In this document: positions 10,745 through 22,185 of the stretch, in pieces | Numbering within the stretch: the stretch's first letter is position 1 | Layout: every line of letters starts with the position of its first letter | The notes under the pieces: generated by a model | Seen by the model: the letters and a program-made list of their open reading frames with translations, nothing else | What the model was told of the DNA's origin: nothing | Database searches by the model: none | Assembly (NCBI GenBank): GCA_032622095.1 | Contig: CP136069.1 | Span: 126,439,450 to 126,503,449 of the forward strand | Direction of reading: 5' to 3' | DNA: 64,000 bases | Source: Siphonodentalium dalli | Lineage: Eukaryota > Mollusca > Scaphopoda > Gadilida > Siphonodentaliidae | Made by a program: the position numbers and the translations under genes

Positions 10745-12315
10745 TGATAAAAATATTTATTATATACTTGCCCATGAATTATAAGGTTTTAACAGTGAGA
10801 TATAAGTGATATCCCACTAGTGAGATATAAGTGATATCCCACTGGTGAAATTTTTGATGTATTGACATTCATTGGGGGCCGTAGGCAAGTAACTAAAGTA
10901 TATAATAAACAGAATATCCACACTTTTTCAGCGGATATGGGTGAAATCTCATGCGTGATGACAAAAGATTTGAATTTCCACTCGTGGCTAAAGCCACTCG
11001 TGGAAATTCAATGTTTTGTCATCACTCATGAGATATAACCTATATCCACTGAAAAAGTGTGGATATCCTCTATTTATTATATACTTGCCCATGAATTATA
11101 AGGTTTTAGCAGTGAGATATAAGTGATATCCCACTAGTGAGATATAAGTGATATCCCACTGGTGAAATTTCTTATGTATTGACATGCATTGGGGGTCATA
11201 GGCAAGTAACTAAAGTATATAATAAACAGAATATCCACACTTTTTCAGTGGATATGGGTTAAATCTCATTCGTGATGACAAAACATTTGAATTTCCACTC
11301 GTGGCTAAAGCCACTCGTGGAAATTCAATGTTTTGTCATCACTCATGAGATATAACCTATATCCACTGAAAAAGTGTGGATATCCTCTATTTATTATATA
11401 CTTGCCCATGAATTATAAGGTTTTAGCAGTGAGATATAAGTGATATCCCACTAGTGAGATATAAGTGATATCCCACTGGTGAAATTTCTGATGTATTGAC
11501 ATGCATTGGGGGTCATAGGCAAGTAACTAAAGTATATAATAAACAGAATATCCACACTTTTCAGTGGATATGGGTTAAATCTCATTCGTGATGACAAAAC
11601 ATTTGAATTTCCACTCGTGGCTAAAGCCACTCGTGGAAATTCAATGTTTTGTCATCACTCATGAGATATAACCCATATCCACTGAAAAAGTGTGGATATC
11701 CTCTATTTATTATATACTTGCCCATGAATTATAAGGTTTTAGCAGTGAGATATAAGTGATATCCCACTAGTGAGATATAAGTGATATCTCACTGGTGAAA
11801 TTTCTGATGTATTGACATTCATTGGGGCCATAGTCAAGTAACTAAAGTATATAATAAACAGAATATCCACACTTTTCAGTGGATATGGGTTAAATCTCAT
11901 TTGTGATGACAAAACATTTGAATTTCCACTCGTGGCTAAAGCCACTCGTGGAAATTCAATGTTTTGTCATCACTCATGAGATATAACCCATATCCACTGA
12001 AAAAGTGTGGATATCCTCTATTTATTATATACTTGCCCATGAATTATAAGGTTTTAGCAGTGAGATATAAGTGATATCCCACTAGTGAGATATAAGTGAT
12101 ATCTCACTGGTGAAATTTCTGATGTATTGACATGCATTGGGCCATAGGCAAGTAACTAAAGTATATAATAAACAGAATATACACACTTTTTTAGTGGATA
12201 TGGGTTAAATCTCATTCGTGATGACAAAACATTTTAATTTCCACTCGTGGCTAAACCACTCGTGGAAATTCACTGTTTTGTCATCACTCATGACTGAGAT
12301 ATAACCCATATCCAC
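10745..12315. repeat. 316-bp satellite array of long hairpins
   Basis: Five tandem copies, phased by CTTGCCCATGAATT at about 10767, 11084, 11401, 11717 and 12032 (spacing 315-317). Each unit holds a direct pair of GAGATAAGTGATATCCCAC-type motifs. It also holds a ~150-bp hairpin with arms running from ATATCCACAC through ATTTCCACTCGTGGC to the centre and back. The first copy has the most differences (for example CATGCGTG) and the last has small indels. The array ends at about 12315, next to a G-run. Confidence 0.85.
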
Positions 12316-12339
12316 TATACGGGACCGGGGGGGGTACCA

Positions 12340-12910
12340 AGTGAACTCTTATTTCATTATAACGAAATAAGATATCGTTATAACAAATAAGATATCATTA
12401 TAATGAAATAAGATATTGTTATAACGAAATAAGATATCTCTATAACCAATAAGATATCATTATAATGATATAAGATTTCGTTATAACGTATTAAGTTATC
12501 GTTATAGCGAATAAGATTTCGTTATAACGATATCTGATTTCGATATATCGAAATAATATATTTCGTTGTAAGGAAATAAGATATCGTTATAACGAAATAA
12601 GATATCGTTATAACGAAATAATATTTCGAAATAATATATCATTATAACGAAATAAGATTTCGATATATCGATATAATATTTCGTCATAATGAAATAATTA
12701 TTTCGTTATCACGAAATAATATTTAAATATAACAAACTATTTGAGCGTAGTGAGACAAGACAGTGTGCAGTTCATTGTGCTTGTTTGACTTGGCGGTGGA
12801 CTAGTTCTGACTCACATCACACTGCATATATCTCGAAATCTTATTACGTTATAGCAATATCTTATTTCGTTTTAACGATATCTTATTTCGTTATAACGAA
12901 ATAAATAAAT
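12340..12910. repeat. Degenerate array of TTATAACGAAATA-type repeats
   Basis: About 20-bp degenerate repeats built on CGTTATAACGAAATAAGATAT, which is itself nearly palindromic (TTATAA). The array covers about 12340-12725. After ~100 bp of unrelated sequence (about 12730-12825) it resumes to 12910, mainly as the complementary motif TTATTTCGTTATAACG. The open frame across it is a product of the repeat. Confidence 0.8.
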
Positions 12911-13199
12911 AGAGTTCAATTGGCACCTTCCGGGCTCCGTAAGTTTAAGTGTACGTTCAGACGACCACGATTCAATCGTAAGTGGAGCAATCGGGCCCGA
13001 CGAGATCGTGGATAGTTTGTTCACACGATTGCGATGTCGTCGTACATTATGATATCGTAGGTTGTTCCTAAAGCATGTGATTGACTACCCTACGTCATTT
13101 CCAGCTACGATTTTACGTACATACGACTGCGATTACGTCGCAAGTGGAGGTAACCAAGGATACGCCACGATTTCGTATCTAAAATCAAACATTGCTCCT
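12911..13199. other. No gene recognised; CGATT-rich inverted motifs
   Basis: Short motifs such as GACCACGATTCAATCGTAAGTGG (about 12961-12983) and GATTACGTCGCAAGTGG (about 13131-13147) suggest ends of a small non-autonomous DNA element. I could not pair them convincingly. The LINE reverse transcriptase begins immediately downstream. Confidence 0.3.
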
Positions 13200-15223
13200 G
13201 AATAAGAAAAGATCTAAGACTGTCCCCAACTATATAGCCCCACAGGCAGTATAACAGCAAACGGCCACTCATATGCAACAAATGATGCTGAAAAAGCAGT
13301 AATACTAAATAAGAGCTTTATTCAACCATTAATGACTCCAAACATAGCATCACAATCTTTCCGAAGCTTTGCAAAAAAATAATGCCAAATTTGGTTTTTA
13401 CAGAAACCGACGTAGAATATCGGCTATCAAATCATTCAAGCTGAACAAAGCTCATGGATTTGACGGGATAAGTGTTAGAATGCCCCGCCACACAGCAAAA
13501 TATATTGCACGCCCACTGGTTCTCATTTTTAGAAAATCAAATAACACATCGAAATTCCCCGCAGCATGGAAGTTTGCAAACGTCATTCCTATTTACAAGA
13601 AAGATGATCCTGCTGATTCGAAAAACTATCGCCTTTCCCTATTACCATGCCTCGCTAAAATCTTCGAGAAAGTGGTTCTTAAACAGATGAGCGAATTCTT
13701 TATTGAAAACAAACTCCTGTACTTCCGTCAATCTGGTTTTCTCCAAGGTCATAACACAACATATCAGTTAGTAGATTTATATCATAACCTGTGCCAATCT
13801 CTTGATAAAGGTCTATTTACATGTTCTATATTTTGCGATATCTCTAAAGCATTCGAAAGAGTTTGGCACAGCGGACTGATTCATAAGTTGAGCGCTTATG
13901 GTTTAGAAGGAAACACATTATATTGGTTCGAAGACTACTTAAACAATAGAAAACAAAGAGTACTAGTCAATGATACTTATTCCGAATATGAGGTCCTCCC
14001 TTCCGGTGTGCCACATGGCTAGATCCTTGGACCGTTCCTGTTCCTTGTCTATATCAATTACATAACCAACAACATAGCATCTGATACTATAATGTATGCC
14101 GATGACACTTGCATTACGAATAGCCATTATGACGAAACCGCTATGAATAGTGATATTGAAAAAATATCGACATGGTCCCGAAAATGGTTGGTCAGCTTTA
14201 ACCCGATAAAACGGTTGGAATTTTCTTCTCATTAATGCTCCAGAAAACAAAACACCCAGATCTTAATTTCGCTGATGAAACAATATCGTTTGTTGACACG
14301 CATAAACACCTTGTTCTGGAACTACAGTCAAACCTCAATTTGAATGCCCATATCGACGGCCTGGTAAATCGGATTGCATCTCGACTAGCTCAACTAAGGC
14401 GCCTGAAGTATCAACTTGACAGAAAAATAATTGAAATTATCTATAAAACGTATATACTACCCCTATTTGATTACTCATCAGACGTAGTGTGGGACAGCGC
14501 TCCACAATATCTCCAAGATAAACTCGATCGACTACACAATGAAGCTGGGCGGATTGTCAGTGGCATCACTCGCTCTGCATCTAATAACACAGTTCTCTCG
14601 ATAGAAGGCGACAGATACACACACTGCAACTAGTCTATAAACTAGTAAACGAACAAGCACCATCTTATCTAGCATCTACACTTCCACCTAGAGCAAACGA
14701 GGTGTCGGGTTACAACTTGAGGCGACCCGGCAAATTTTATTCATATTTCTGTAATACAGAACATTACAAAAAGTCTTTTTTCCCGTCGGCAACCACTGAG
14801 TGGAATAAACTTCCCAAAATAATCACTGACGTTGGCCTATTTTGGATATTTAAAACTAATATGCAACTATTGGACTCCTCATCTGCCCCTCCTCTGTACT
14901 TCTACACAGGACAACGAAAAAACAGCATCCTACACTGTTGCATCAGAAACAGATGTAGCGAACTCCCCTCTGATATGTTTAACAATTATATTTCCGATAG
15001 CCCTGTGTGCTTCTGTGGAAATACATCCGAATATGCCTTTCATTTTTTCTTTAGTTGCCCCTTGTATCAGTCTGAGCGAGCCGACCTCGCTGATAAATTG
15101 ACTCAAATTCTCAACATTAACGAAATTCTTTTCGGAATACCATATATCTCGTCTCAAAGTAATAAGAAACTGTTCGATATAATTCAGCAATATATTGTAG
15201 CAACAAAGCGTTTCGATAACTGA
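13200..15223 (+). pseudogene. CR1/L2-like non-LTR reverse transcriptase, decayed, 5'-truncated
   Basis: Remnant of a LINE ORF2. The conceptual product shows reverse-transcriptase blocks in order: a HGFDGISVRM-type motif near 13455, the PCLAKIFEKVV palm region, SGFLQGHNT, FCDISKAFERVW near 13840, and GVPHG followed by an in-frame TAG at about 14020 where the family normally has GVPQGS. The catalytic YADD is at about 14097-14108. Frameshifts at about 14230 and 14640 separate a thumb/connection region and a C-terminal CFCG...HFFFSCPLYQ zinc-finger-like segment ending at 15223. No endonuclease domain is seen upstream, so the copy is 5'-truncated, as is usual for LINEs. It is inactive. Clade assignment is from general resemblance only. 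Confidence 0.88.
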
Positions 15224-15333
15224 ATTTAAACAAATTACATTCACAAGGAAGGACTACAAATTGTCTAAGTACACCGGTAAATATAGAAACTACGCAGTTT
15301 AGTAATCTACTGGCTCCCCACTCATGGACCTAC

Positions 15334-15990
15334 TAGTCCGAGAGCCCATAAGGTTTTATTGTCGTCACTCTGACCAAAAGACCCACTCTGCTCATTTTGT
15401 GGCAAATTATATTTAGTTTACGAAACCAATTTCTTGCGAGTGGGAAACGCGGCATTTTGGGAGATATTTAACATAGAATGATGCCTGGTGAGAGCGAAAA
15501 ATGTTACTTAAGTGTTGGGGGAGGGTTAGTAATTTCGAATGTATGCAACATATGTAGTGTCAGCTAACACGTTATATATACCATTTTGTCGGCAATAAGT
15601 CACTCTTTCTAGTGAATAATCACATAATTAGAATGTTTCGACCACTGACCTCGAGTACGAGAGGTCAAAGCTCAAATATATTTTGAAACGCCATTTTTTT
15701 TTAAATGTCAAATTGGAAAGTTAGCTTCAGAAATTTTATAATCGTCGGTTGGAATCCGTTCTAGTATAATTTTGAACTTTACTGTATACCAGATTCGGAT
15801 ATGTAGAAAGAAAATGAACACAGCCGTTATTGCAACCATTCAAGATGTCGGCCAAAATGTGTGCCAAAATAGCCAAAAACAGTAAAAATTCACAAGAATT
15901 GAAAACGACTCTATAATGGAAGGATATTGGCATTTGTGTCACATACTTAAAACAAGGTGTTGTTATGATGTGAAAGAGTATATTTCGATT
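15334..15990 (+). repeat. Left terminal inverted repeat of the 6.4-kb transposon
   Basis: Matches the reverse complement of about 21060-21698 with scattered substitutions and small indels. Shared stretches include GAGCCCATAAGGTTTTATTG, CATTTTGTGGCAAATTATA and CAAGATGTCGGCCAAAATG. Homology fades at about 15990, after GAAGGATATTGG. Confidence 0.85.
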
Positions 15991-16325
15991 ACTTAATCGG
16001 CAAATGAAGACCACCAAGACCGGTACAATTGCGAAAAGTGTACATAAGTCTTATCACTGTGATGTCGCTCATAGAGAAATGCCTTTTCCGTGAGACTGCC
16101 AGTGAGCAAAGGAAAATATATCTAGAGTATAAATTATTACGATCAAAGGAAATAACATTGAACTAAACTAGAAGATTAATACGTCCATCCAAAGGTAACC
16201 ATGCAAACGCTTAAACGGGTACCGCACCTGTAATTGAAGTTATGCGACCGAAAGTTTGTATTGTGTACTAAGCCTATATAATCGATACGCCAATCCATTT
16301 AGAATAGTTCAGTTGATATATTACT

Positions 16326-16538
16326 GTTAGAGCAAAATACAAATATTAGAAGCTATCTGGTTTGGACATATTCAGAACAATTCCAGCCAGCGCATGACGC
16401 TCTTATTTGTCAACTACTAAGGTAGTTGGCAAATAAAGAGCGTTATGCGCGGGCATGCTTCACTATCGCGAGGTAGTCCATACAGAACAGTCACGTTCAG
16501 CTCACTCATAGCTTCTAATATTTGTATTTTGCTCTAAC
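16326..16538. mobile_element. 213-bp MITE-like element with 31-bp perfect TIRs
   Basis: Terminal repeats GTTAGAGCAAAATACAAATA... (31 bp) are perfectly inverted at the two ends (16326-16356 and 16508-16538). The interior includes a smaller palindrome at about 16395-16435 centred on CAACTACTAAGGTAGTTG. It lies inside the larger transposon just upstream of its ORF remnants. No clear target-site duplication was found. Confidence 0.75.
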
Positions 16539-16589
16539 TCTGAATTCTTTGTCTATTATAGTTCTATTATATCTAGTTTCGTTTTCGTT

Positions 16590-19500
16590 TTGCTTCATGA
16601 TGGCTACATTCTCCCAAAGCGGTATAGAATGTGTGCTGTGCATGTTAGCGGAACTAGTGATTTTGTACCAGTGAAACGCTACGACAGTAAGATGTGGGAT
16701 GCTGTCCAAGTTGCGTGTCAATCGAGATTGTCGAAAGTCGGCTCATCAAAATATTCAGACATCTGCGCCAAGCTTTCCGGCAAGTTGTTTTCCGAGAGTT
16801 ATGGGTATCACAGCGTCTGCCACAAAAACTTCACAGCAGTCACAATAGTTGCTGCTACAGACTTGGTTGGTACCTCTGCTGTTAGGAATGTTGTTCTTAT
16901 GACAGATGTTGATCATATGAACACATCATCGGGAGTTCTGGCCCCACTATGTCTCTTTTGTAATAAAGAGCGAAACATCGAACCAGAAGCTCCAATTTCG
17001 AGCCATTGGGTTCTTGTGAAACTTTGGAAGCAGCAGAAGTGATACAAAATGCCGCAATGGAATACGATCATAGCGAAATGATTGCCAAATTTTGTGGAAT
17101 AGACTTTGTTGCTAAAGAAGTGAAATATCACCACTCCCGTCGCAGACAGTATCTAAATAAACTGAGAGTCAGCGACAAGGACAACACCCATCCACACGAC
17201 TCAATAGCCCCGACTAGGCACATATCGTTGAGGGAAGCACACGTTCGTGCAACTGACGATTTATACAAATACATAGAGTATGCGATCATAAATGATAAAC
17301 GTGCCGAGATGCTTACATCCCTGCATGAACGATACATGGCTTATCTGGCCACACATGGGTTCTCAGATAGTTCATATAAAGCAATTACTTTGAGTGATAA
17401 GATTCTCAAACGGTACCAATGTTCTGTTCGCATGGGCAAACTCAATAACAAGCAAGGCAATGTCATTTACTCAACTGAAATGGAGAAGCAGGTGACACTT
17501 GAAAAAAATCATGGAATAGGCTTGTTCTCTTGATAATAGGGTATTTCAAACAGCCCTTCATCTACGAACATTGATCTTGCAACTTAAAAATACGACGAAA
17601 GATTTCCCCTTCCCGTTGTATCCAGAAGATCTTGCCAAATGTACTGCACAACCACCAAATCTCCTGATAGATTTCTTTCGAGTGCTTTATACAGGATATT
17701 CGAGACCAACAAAAAGCCATCGCACAGAGCGGTATGCTGCAGCATCGGCTGACGACTGTACATGTATGTTTTCTTGCACCAAGGGCGCATTAAAACCATC
17801 TAAGCACGTGTGTCTTGGTCTCGGTTTGAAGAGTATGACTGGCAGTAGACGCGTCATCGAAATCCTGAACCGATTTGGTCATTCTTTGTATTACCATTGC
17901 ATTGAGTAGCTGGAGACTGACATGGCTCTCTCTGTGTCGGAGAAAAAGCAATGTACACCTGATGGTATGACCACTGCGCCTGGTCTCTTCACGGCATTGG
18001 CCTGCGATAACTTTGACGAAAACACCGAGACTCTATCTGGGAGTGGGACACTGCATGACACTGTCGGAATATGTTATCAGAACAAACCAGCCATTGTGCC
18101 TACGTCAAACAAAACCACATTTGGACCCCAAGCGCACGACTAGCGTAGACGGAAACGTTCCCTGGAATGTTCTAATATAACTGACCTAGCGCCATACAGA
18201 AAAAAACCTAAATTGTCAAAATTTGATTACCGACTAAAGACCAAGCCACCTCCCACAAATCTTCAGCAATTGAAGAGACGCGACGAAGTCTGGATGATTT
18301 CATGTCATCTATTTAAATCGACACCCATGTAGGTTGGTTGGAATTCTAGACTGCAGTGTGATCCACTGCCTCAGCAATGTATATCATATATGGAGAACAT
18401 CAACCTGCCCCAACTCGGCTAGATGTAGTTACGGAAACCATGAGGATATCTCAGAAGGTTGCACAAGAGTGCAGTCAGAAGGCGGTTGTAGTCCATTATG
18501 ACTTAGCGATAGCTAAACCAGCCAAACAAATTCAATCAGTTGAGAGCCCGAAGTTTGATAATATATGTGTATGCTTTGGTGCATTCCATATTCAATGAGC
18601 ATATTTTGGTTCACTTGGATATTTACTTGACGAGTCCGGTGGTCCGCATATCCTTGTCGACACTGGAGTCTTAGCAAGTGGTTCTTTGAAAGGATTTATA
18701 TCTGGAAAACATTATAATAGGTGCAAACGCCTACATCCATTACTTGCACAGGCATTCAGAATGTTACACTTCCGACAATTCCTAGATTGGTACAAAAAGG
18801 GCATGCCTGAAGGTTTGCTGAAATATTTTCAACAGATAAACGAACATCCGTCGCCAGATCTGATGCACACTGTCGAGAAGTCTGTTGAACATGAGACTCT
18901 CATGACATCATACGAACAATACTTTGACCAAACAAGAGCGGGCGCCCACGGCGAAACAGCAAAGTATTGGGCAATGTACATTGATCTGGTTGAATAGTTT
19001 CTCCTGTTTAGTCGAGCCTGCCACACAAACGACCTTGAATTGTACGTGTATTCTTTACATGCAATGTCTGCTATCTGCTTTGCAACAGCCAGGCACAATT
19101 ATGCCAGATGGATGGTGATGAATGTACTGGATTTATATAATGTTGAAGCAATGCATCCATGTGTAAGAGAGATGCTTGAAAATGAGGCCCTATCAGTTCG
19201 ACGTACTCATAACTCGTTCTCCAGGAGCCCTGTTGATTTGACCCTTGAGCAAACCATCAACAGGGACGCTGCATCTAGACTCACTGGAATAACGTCCCTA
19301 TCCTCTGCTGGTGCACGTAGACGATGGATGATTACCCGATCCATGAGGGGTCAATAATCAGTTACTTAAATATAAAAGCTGGTAAGTCCCCAACAGAAGA
19401 CAATGTGAACGATTTGAAAACACACAGATTAAAACGCGACAATTCAGATCTTCACAAGCTCATGGAAGGAATACAGTCCACACTGAATCCGTTCTCGGAC

Positions 19501-20900
19501 AAAGTGCCAAGTTCTGATTTATATTCGCTATCCACGGGCCATGCTGTCGGGAAAATTGTAGCTACCGAAATACTCAAAGCTGTTCAAACTGGAGAGGCAT
19601 GGCGGGATGAATTCAAGTCCGAATGCCTCAATGATGACGAGAGATTCGAGAAGCCTATAGTCAGGCGCAAGGTTAAGAATTTTGCATCAACCGCCCTTTC
19701 GATGAAACTTACTTCTAAAGACAAGAAGTTGAAAGAAATCAAATGCACGCGTGACCTATTTGGGCGATTGTTATATCTATCTTGTTTAATGGACATCGAT
19801 CTTCGCAAGCGTTTCAGTTACCCGCTGACGCCTGTGTCGCTGTGCATGGCTCACATTGACGGTACAAAAATGAAAACAGATAAAGCAAAATTGTTTCACA
19901 AACTTGAAGGAATGGTATAATCAGAAGCGCCAAAGTCGGTAGACGCTTATAGCGTTGATGCATTTTTCCTGATTCGTACACTCACAAACCTATCGCCAAC
20001 TTATGGCGGTATCTCCCGTGATCTGCTCAGAACACTCAGCAAATTTGCAAATCGTGTCGACTTTGTAGCTGACACATACAAACATCCGTCCAGTAAAGAC
20101 ATCGAGCGAGAGAGTCGTGGAGCAATCATCAATGAGTCGTGCGTTACGGGTCCAGATCAGAGAGTCAAACCGAAAACTTTTGCTGAAAATTTAAACTCAG
20201 AGACTTTTAAAGTGTCATTTTTGTCATTTTTTGTCAGATGAGTGGGCAAAGAATATTTATGTTGAAGTGCTGGGGGAATGTTGTTTGATGTTTGGGTTTG
20301 CCAGTGTGTGTTAGGAGTACCGGGCCTGTGCGATCGCTATGAACCGCAGCGATGCCACTGAATTACACTGTAAACACGAGGAAGCCGACACAAGAATAGT
20401 TTTGCATTTAGCCCATATAACGCATCATTATTAGCTTCCAAATGTAATCGCCCGCTGTTCCGATACAGATGTTCTGATCATCTTACTGTACCACGTGGTT
20501 GGAATAGAATCATTTGTATGGTTAGATGTTGGTCACGAGAGCAACAACGCAAGACGTTTTGTCGATGTGTCAAATATACAGGGCCATCTTGGGAGAATCG
20601 TTTGTGACGCATTACCAGGAATACACGCCTTTACTGGCTGTGATTATACAGCTTCTTTCATGCGAAAAGGTAAAATTAAACCTTTTGAGTCTTGACACGG
20701 CGATTAAATCCGATAGATTCTTATCTGCCTTCGCTAGTTTAGGAACATCGACAAATGTCGTGAGACATTGGACTCTCTCGAATCGTTTGTTTGTTCCATG
20801 TTCGGAAAAGCTTCTTTGGATAACGTGGATGATGCTAGATATGCAATATTCCGCACGAAGATTTGTGAAATATTTTTTTCATTTGAACAGTGTCACATGT
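16590..20900 (+). pseudogene. Broken transposon protein with Cys/His-rich N-terminus and XPG-I/FEN1-like nuclease motifs
   Basis: At least seven plus-strand frames, interrupted by stops and frameshifts, read as one protein family I recall as widespread and uncharacterised in invertebrates. In order: a Cys/His-rich N-terminus (YGYHSVCHKNFTA near 16800; LCLFCNK near 16950; EVKYHHSRRRQYL near 17120), LGLKSMTGSRRVIEILNRFG near 17820, LSGSGTLHDTVGICYQN near 18030, GFISGKHYNRCKRLHP near 18690, FSRSPVDLTLEQTINRDAAS near 19220, then HEEADTRIVLHLAH (about 20375-20416), SDTDVLIILL (about 20459-20488) and HAFTGCDYTASF (about 20624-20659). The last three have the spacing and acidic residues of an XPG-I/PIN-fold nuclease (EAD, DTD, GCDY). 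An in-frame TAG lies at 20432. It is non-functional here. The role in transposition is an inference. Confidence 0.72.
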
Positions 20901-21059
20901 CCACACTTTAGCTGCTGAAATCTCTGTTTGCTAGTTAGTTCCAGTGAACTACCATAATTCATCTCTTGCATAGAACAATACTAGAAATTCATAATTTTCA
21001 AATTTGAATCGGCAATTTTTGTCTGTGTTCGAGATAAAATAACCAAGTGTACTCTGTCC

Positions 21060-21698
21060 CATTAATACAAACAACTTTTTTTACCTGTGAGACAAAATTA
21101 TGACCAATATCCTTCCATAATGGAGTCGTTTTCTGTTCTTGTAATTTTTTACTGTTTTGGGCTATTTTGGCACACATTTTGGCCGACATCTTGGATAGTT
21201 GCAATAACGTCCATGTTAGTTTTCTTTCCTCGTATCCGAATCTGGTATACAGTAAAGTTCAAAATTATACTAGAACGGATTCCAATCGACGATTATAAAA
21301 TTTCTGAAGCTAACTTTCCAATTTGACATTTAAAAAAAATGGCGTTTCAAAATATATTTGAGCTTTGACATCTCATACTCGAGGTCAGTGGTCGAAATTC
21401 TAATTCTGTGATTATTCACTAGAGAGAGTGACTTATTGCCGACAAAATGGTATATATAACGTGTTAGCTGACACAACATATGTTGCATACATTCGAAATT
21501 ACTAACCCTCCCCCCAACACTTAAGTAACATTTTTGGCTCTCACCAGGCATCATTCTATGTAAAATATCTCCCAAACGCCGCGTTTCCCACTCGCAAGAA
21601 ATTGGTTTCCGTAAACAACATATAATTTGCCACAAAATGAGCAGAGTGGGTCTTTTGGTCAGAGTGACAACAATAAAACCTTATGGGCTCTCGGACTA
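21060..21698 (-). repeat. Right terminal inverted repeat of the 6.4-kb transposon
   Basis: Reverse complement of the left TIR. It ends CTCGGACTA at 21698, followed by TAC, which also precedes the left TIR. The inner boundary near 21060 is where similarity fades. Open frames on either strand inside it are shadows of the repeat. Confidence 0.85.
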
Positions 21699-21701
21699 TA
21701 C

Positions 21702-22090
21702 TCCCCCACTCAATCACCAGTTCTCTATGATCTTGATCGACCGTATGTACTGCCTTCCAGAGTAGTTAATTAACACTTGACTAACATATATATGAAGAAA
21801 ATACCCCTTTGCACAAAACCCTGCTCCAACATTAGTTAAAACGAACACAAATCACACAAACCCCCATCAAATGTTATAGCTTCCAAACCATCCATAACCC
21901 ATATAGCAATATGCTCTGGAAGGCACCACACCAATCACTATAAAATAATAAAATCATGCATGTAAATATGTTTAGCTGTCATCTTGTAAACATTTTGTAT
22001 CTAAATCGACTGTATTGGGAGAGGGGCTTCATAAGTTGAAACAACTTGTGCCCCGATCCATTTTGTATTGATGGGGGAACGGGTATTTTC
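21702..22090 (+). mobile_element. Probable LINE 3' UTR continuing after the nested transposon
   Basis: Non-coding DNA containing TGTATTGGGAGAGGGGCTTC, a short hairpin (AAGTTGAAACAACTT) and CATTTTGTATTGATGG. I associate this kind of ending with CR1/L2-like LINE 3' UTRs in molluscs. Together with the upstream reverse transcriptase it suggests one LINE copy split by the 6.4-kb transposon. The link is by type and position only. Confidence 0.45.
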
Positions 22091-22185
22091 GGGACACCGG
22101 GATCAACCCTTTTTATTTTTCGGGAATTGGGATCGTCAGATTTAATTTTCCGGGAATCGGGAACAGAATTACACCGGGACCCGGG
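22091..22185. repeat. CGGGAA-rich degenerate repeat split by the LTR element
   Basis: Runs such as TTTTCGGGACACCGGGATC and TTTTCCGGGAATCGGGAAC precede the left LTR. Similar sequence (TTTTCCGGGACCCGGGAAATT) resumes right after the right LTR at about 26840-26905. The LTR element inserted inside this repeat. Confidence 0.6.

Larger units (their letters stand above)
15334..21698 (+). mobile_element. 6.4-kb DNA transposon with long TIRs and an XPG-I-like nuclease ORF
   Basis: The ends are long inverted repeats (15334-~15990 and ~21060-21698) that begin TAGTCCGAGAGCCC. The flanks read TAC on both sides (15331-15333 and 21699-21701), a possible 3-bp target-site duplication. Inside is a decayed, plus-strand multi-frame coding region (about 16590-20900) and a 213-bp MITE. 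DNA on the right resembles a LINE 3' UTR, so the element probably inserted into the LINE that starts at 13200. I do not recognise an established transposon superfamily. TIR length recalls Polintons, but the element is much shorter and shows no polymerase or capsid genes. Confidence 0.75.

Noticed and set aside
12502-12687. Open frame with repeated YFDI/FRYND peptides
   Set aside because: It is a translation of the TTATAACGAAATA repeat array.
15334-21698. Polinton/Maverick element
   Set aside because: The TIR length is suggestive, but no DNA polymerase B, integrase, ATPase or capsid motif is seen and the element is only 6.4 kb.
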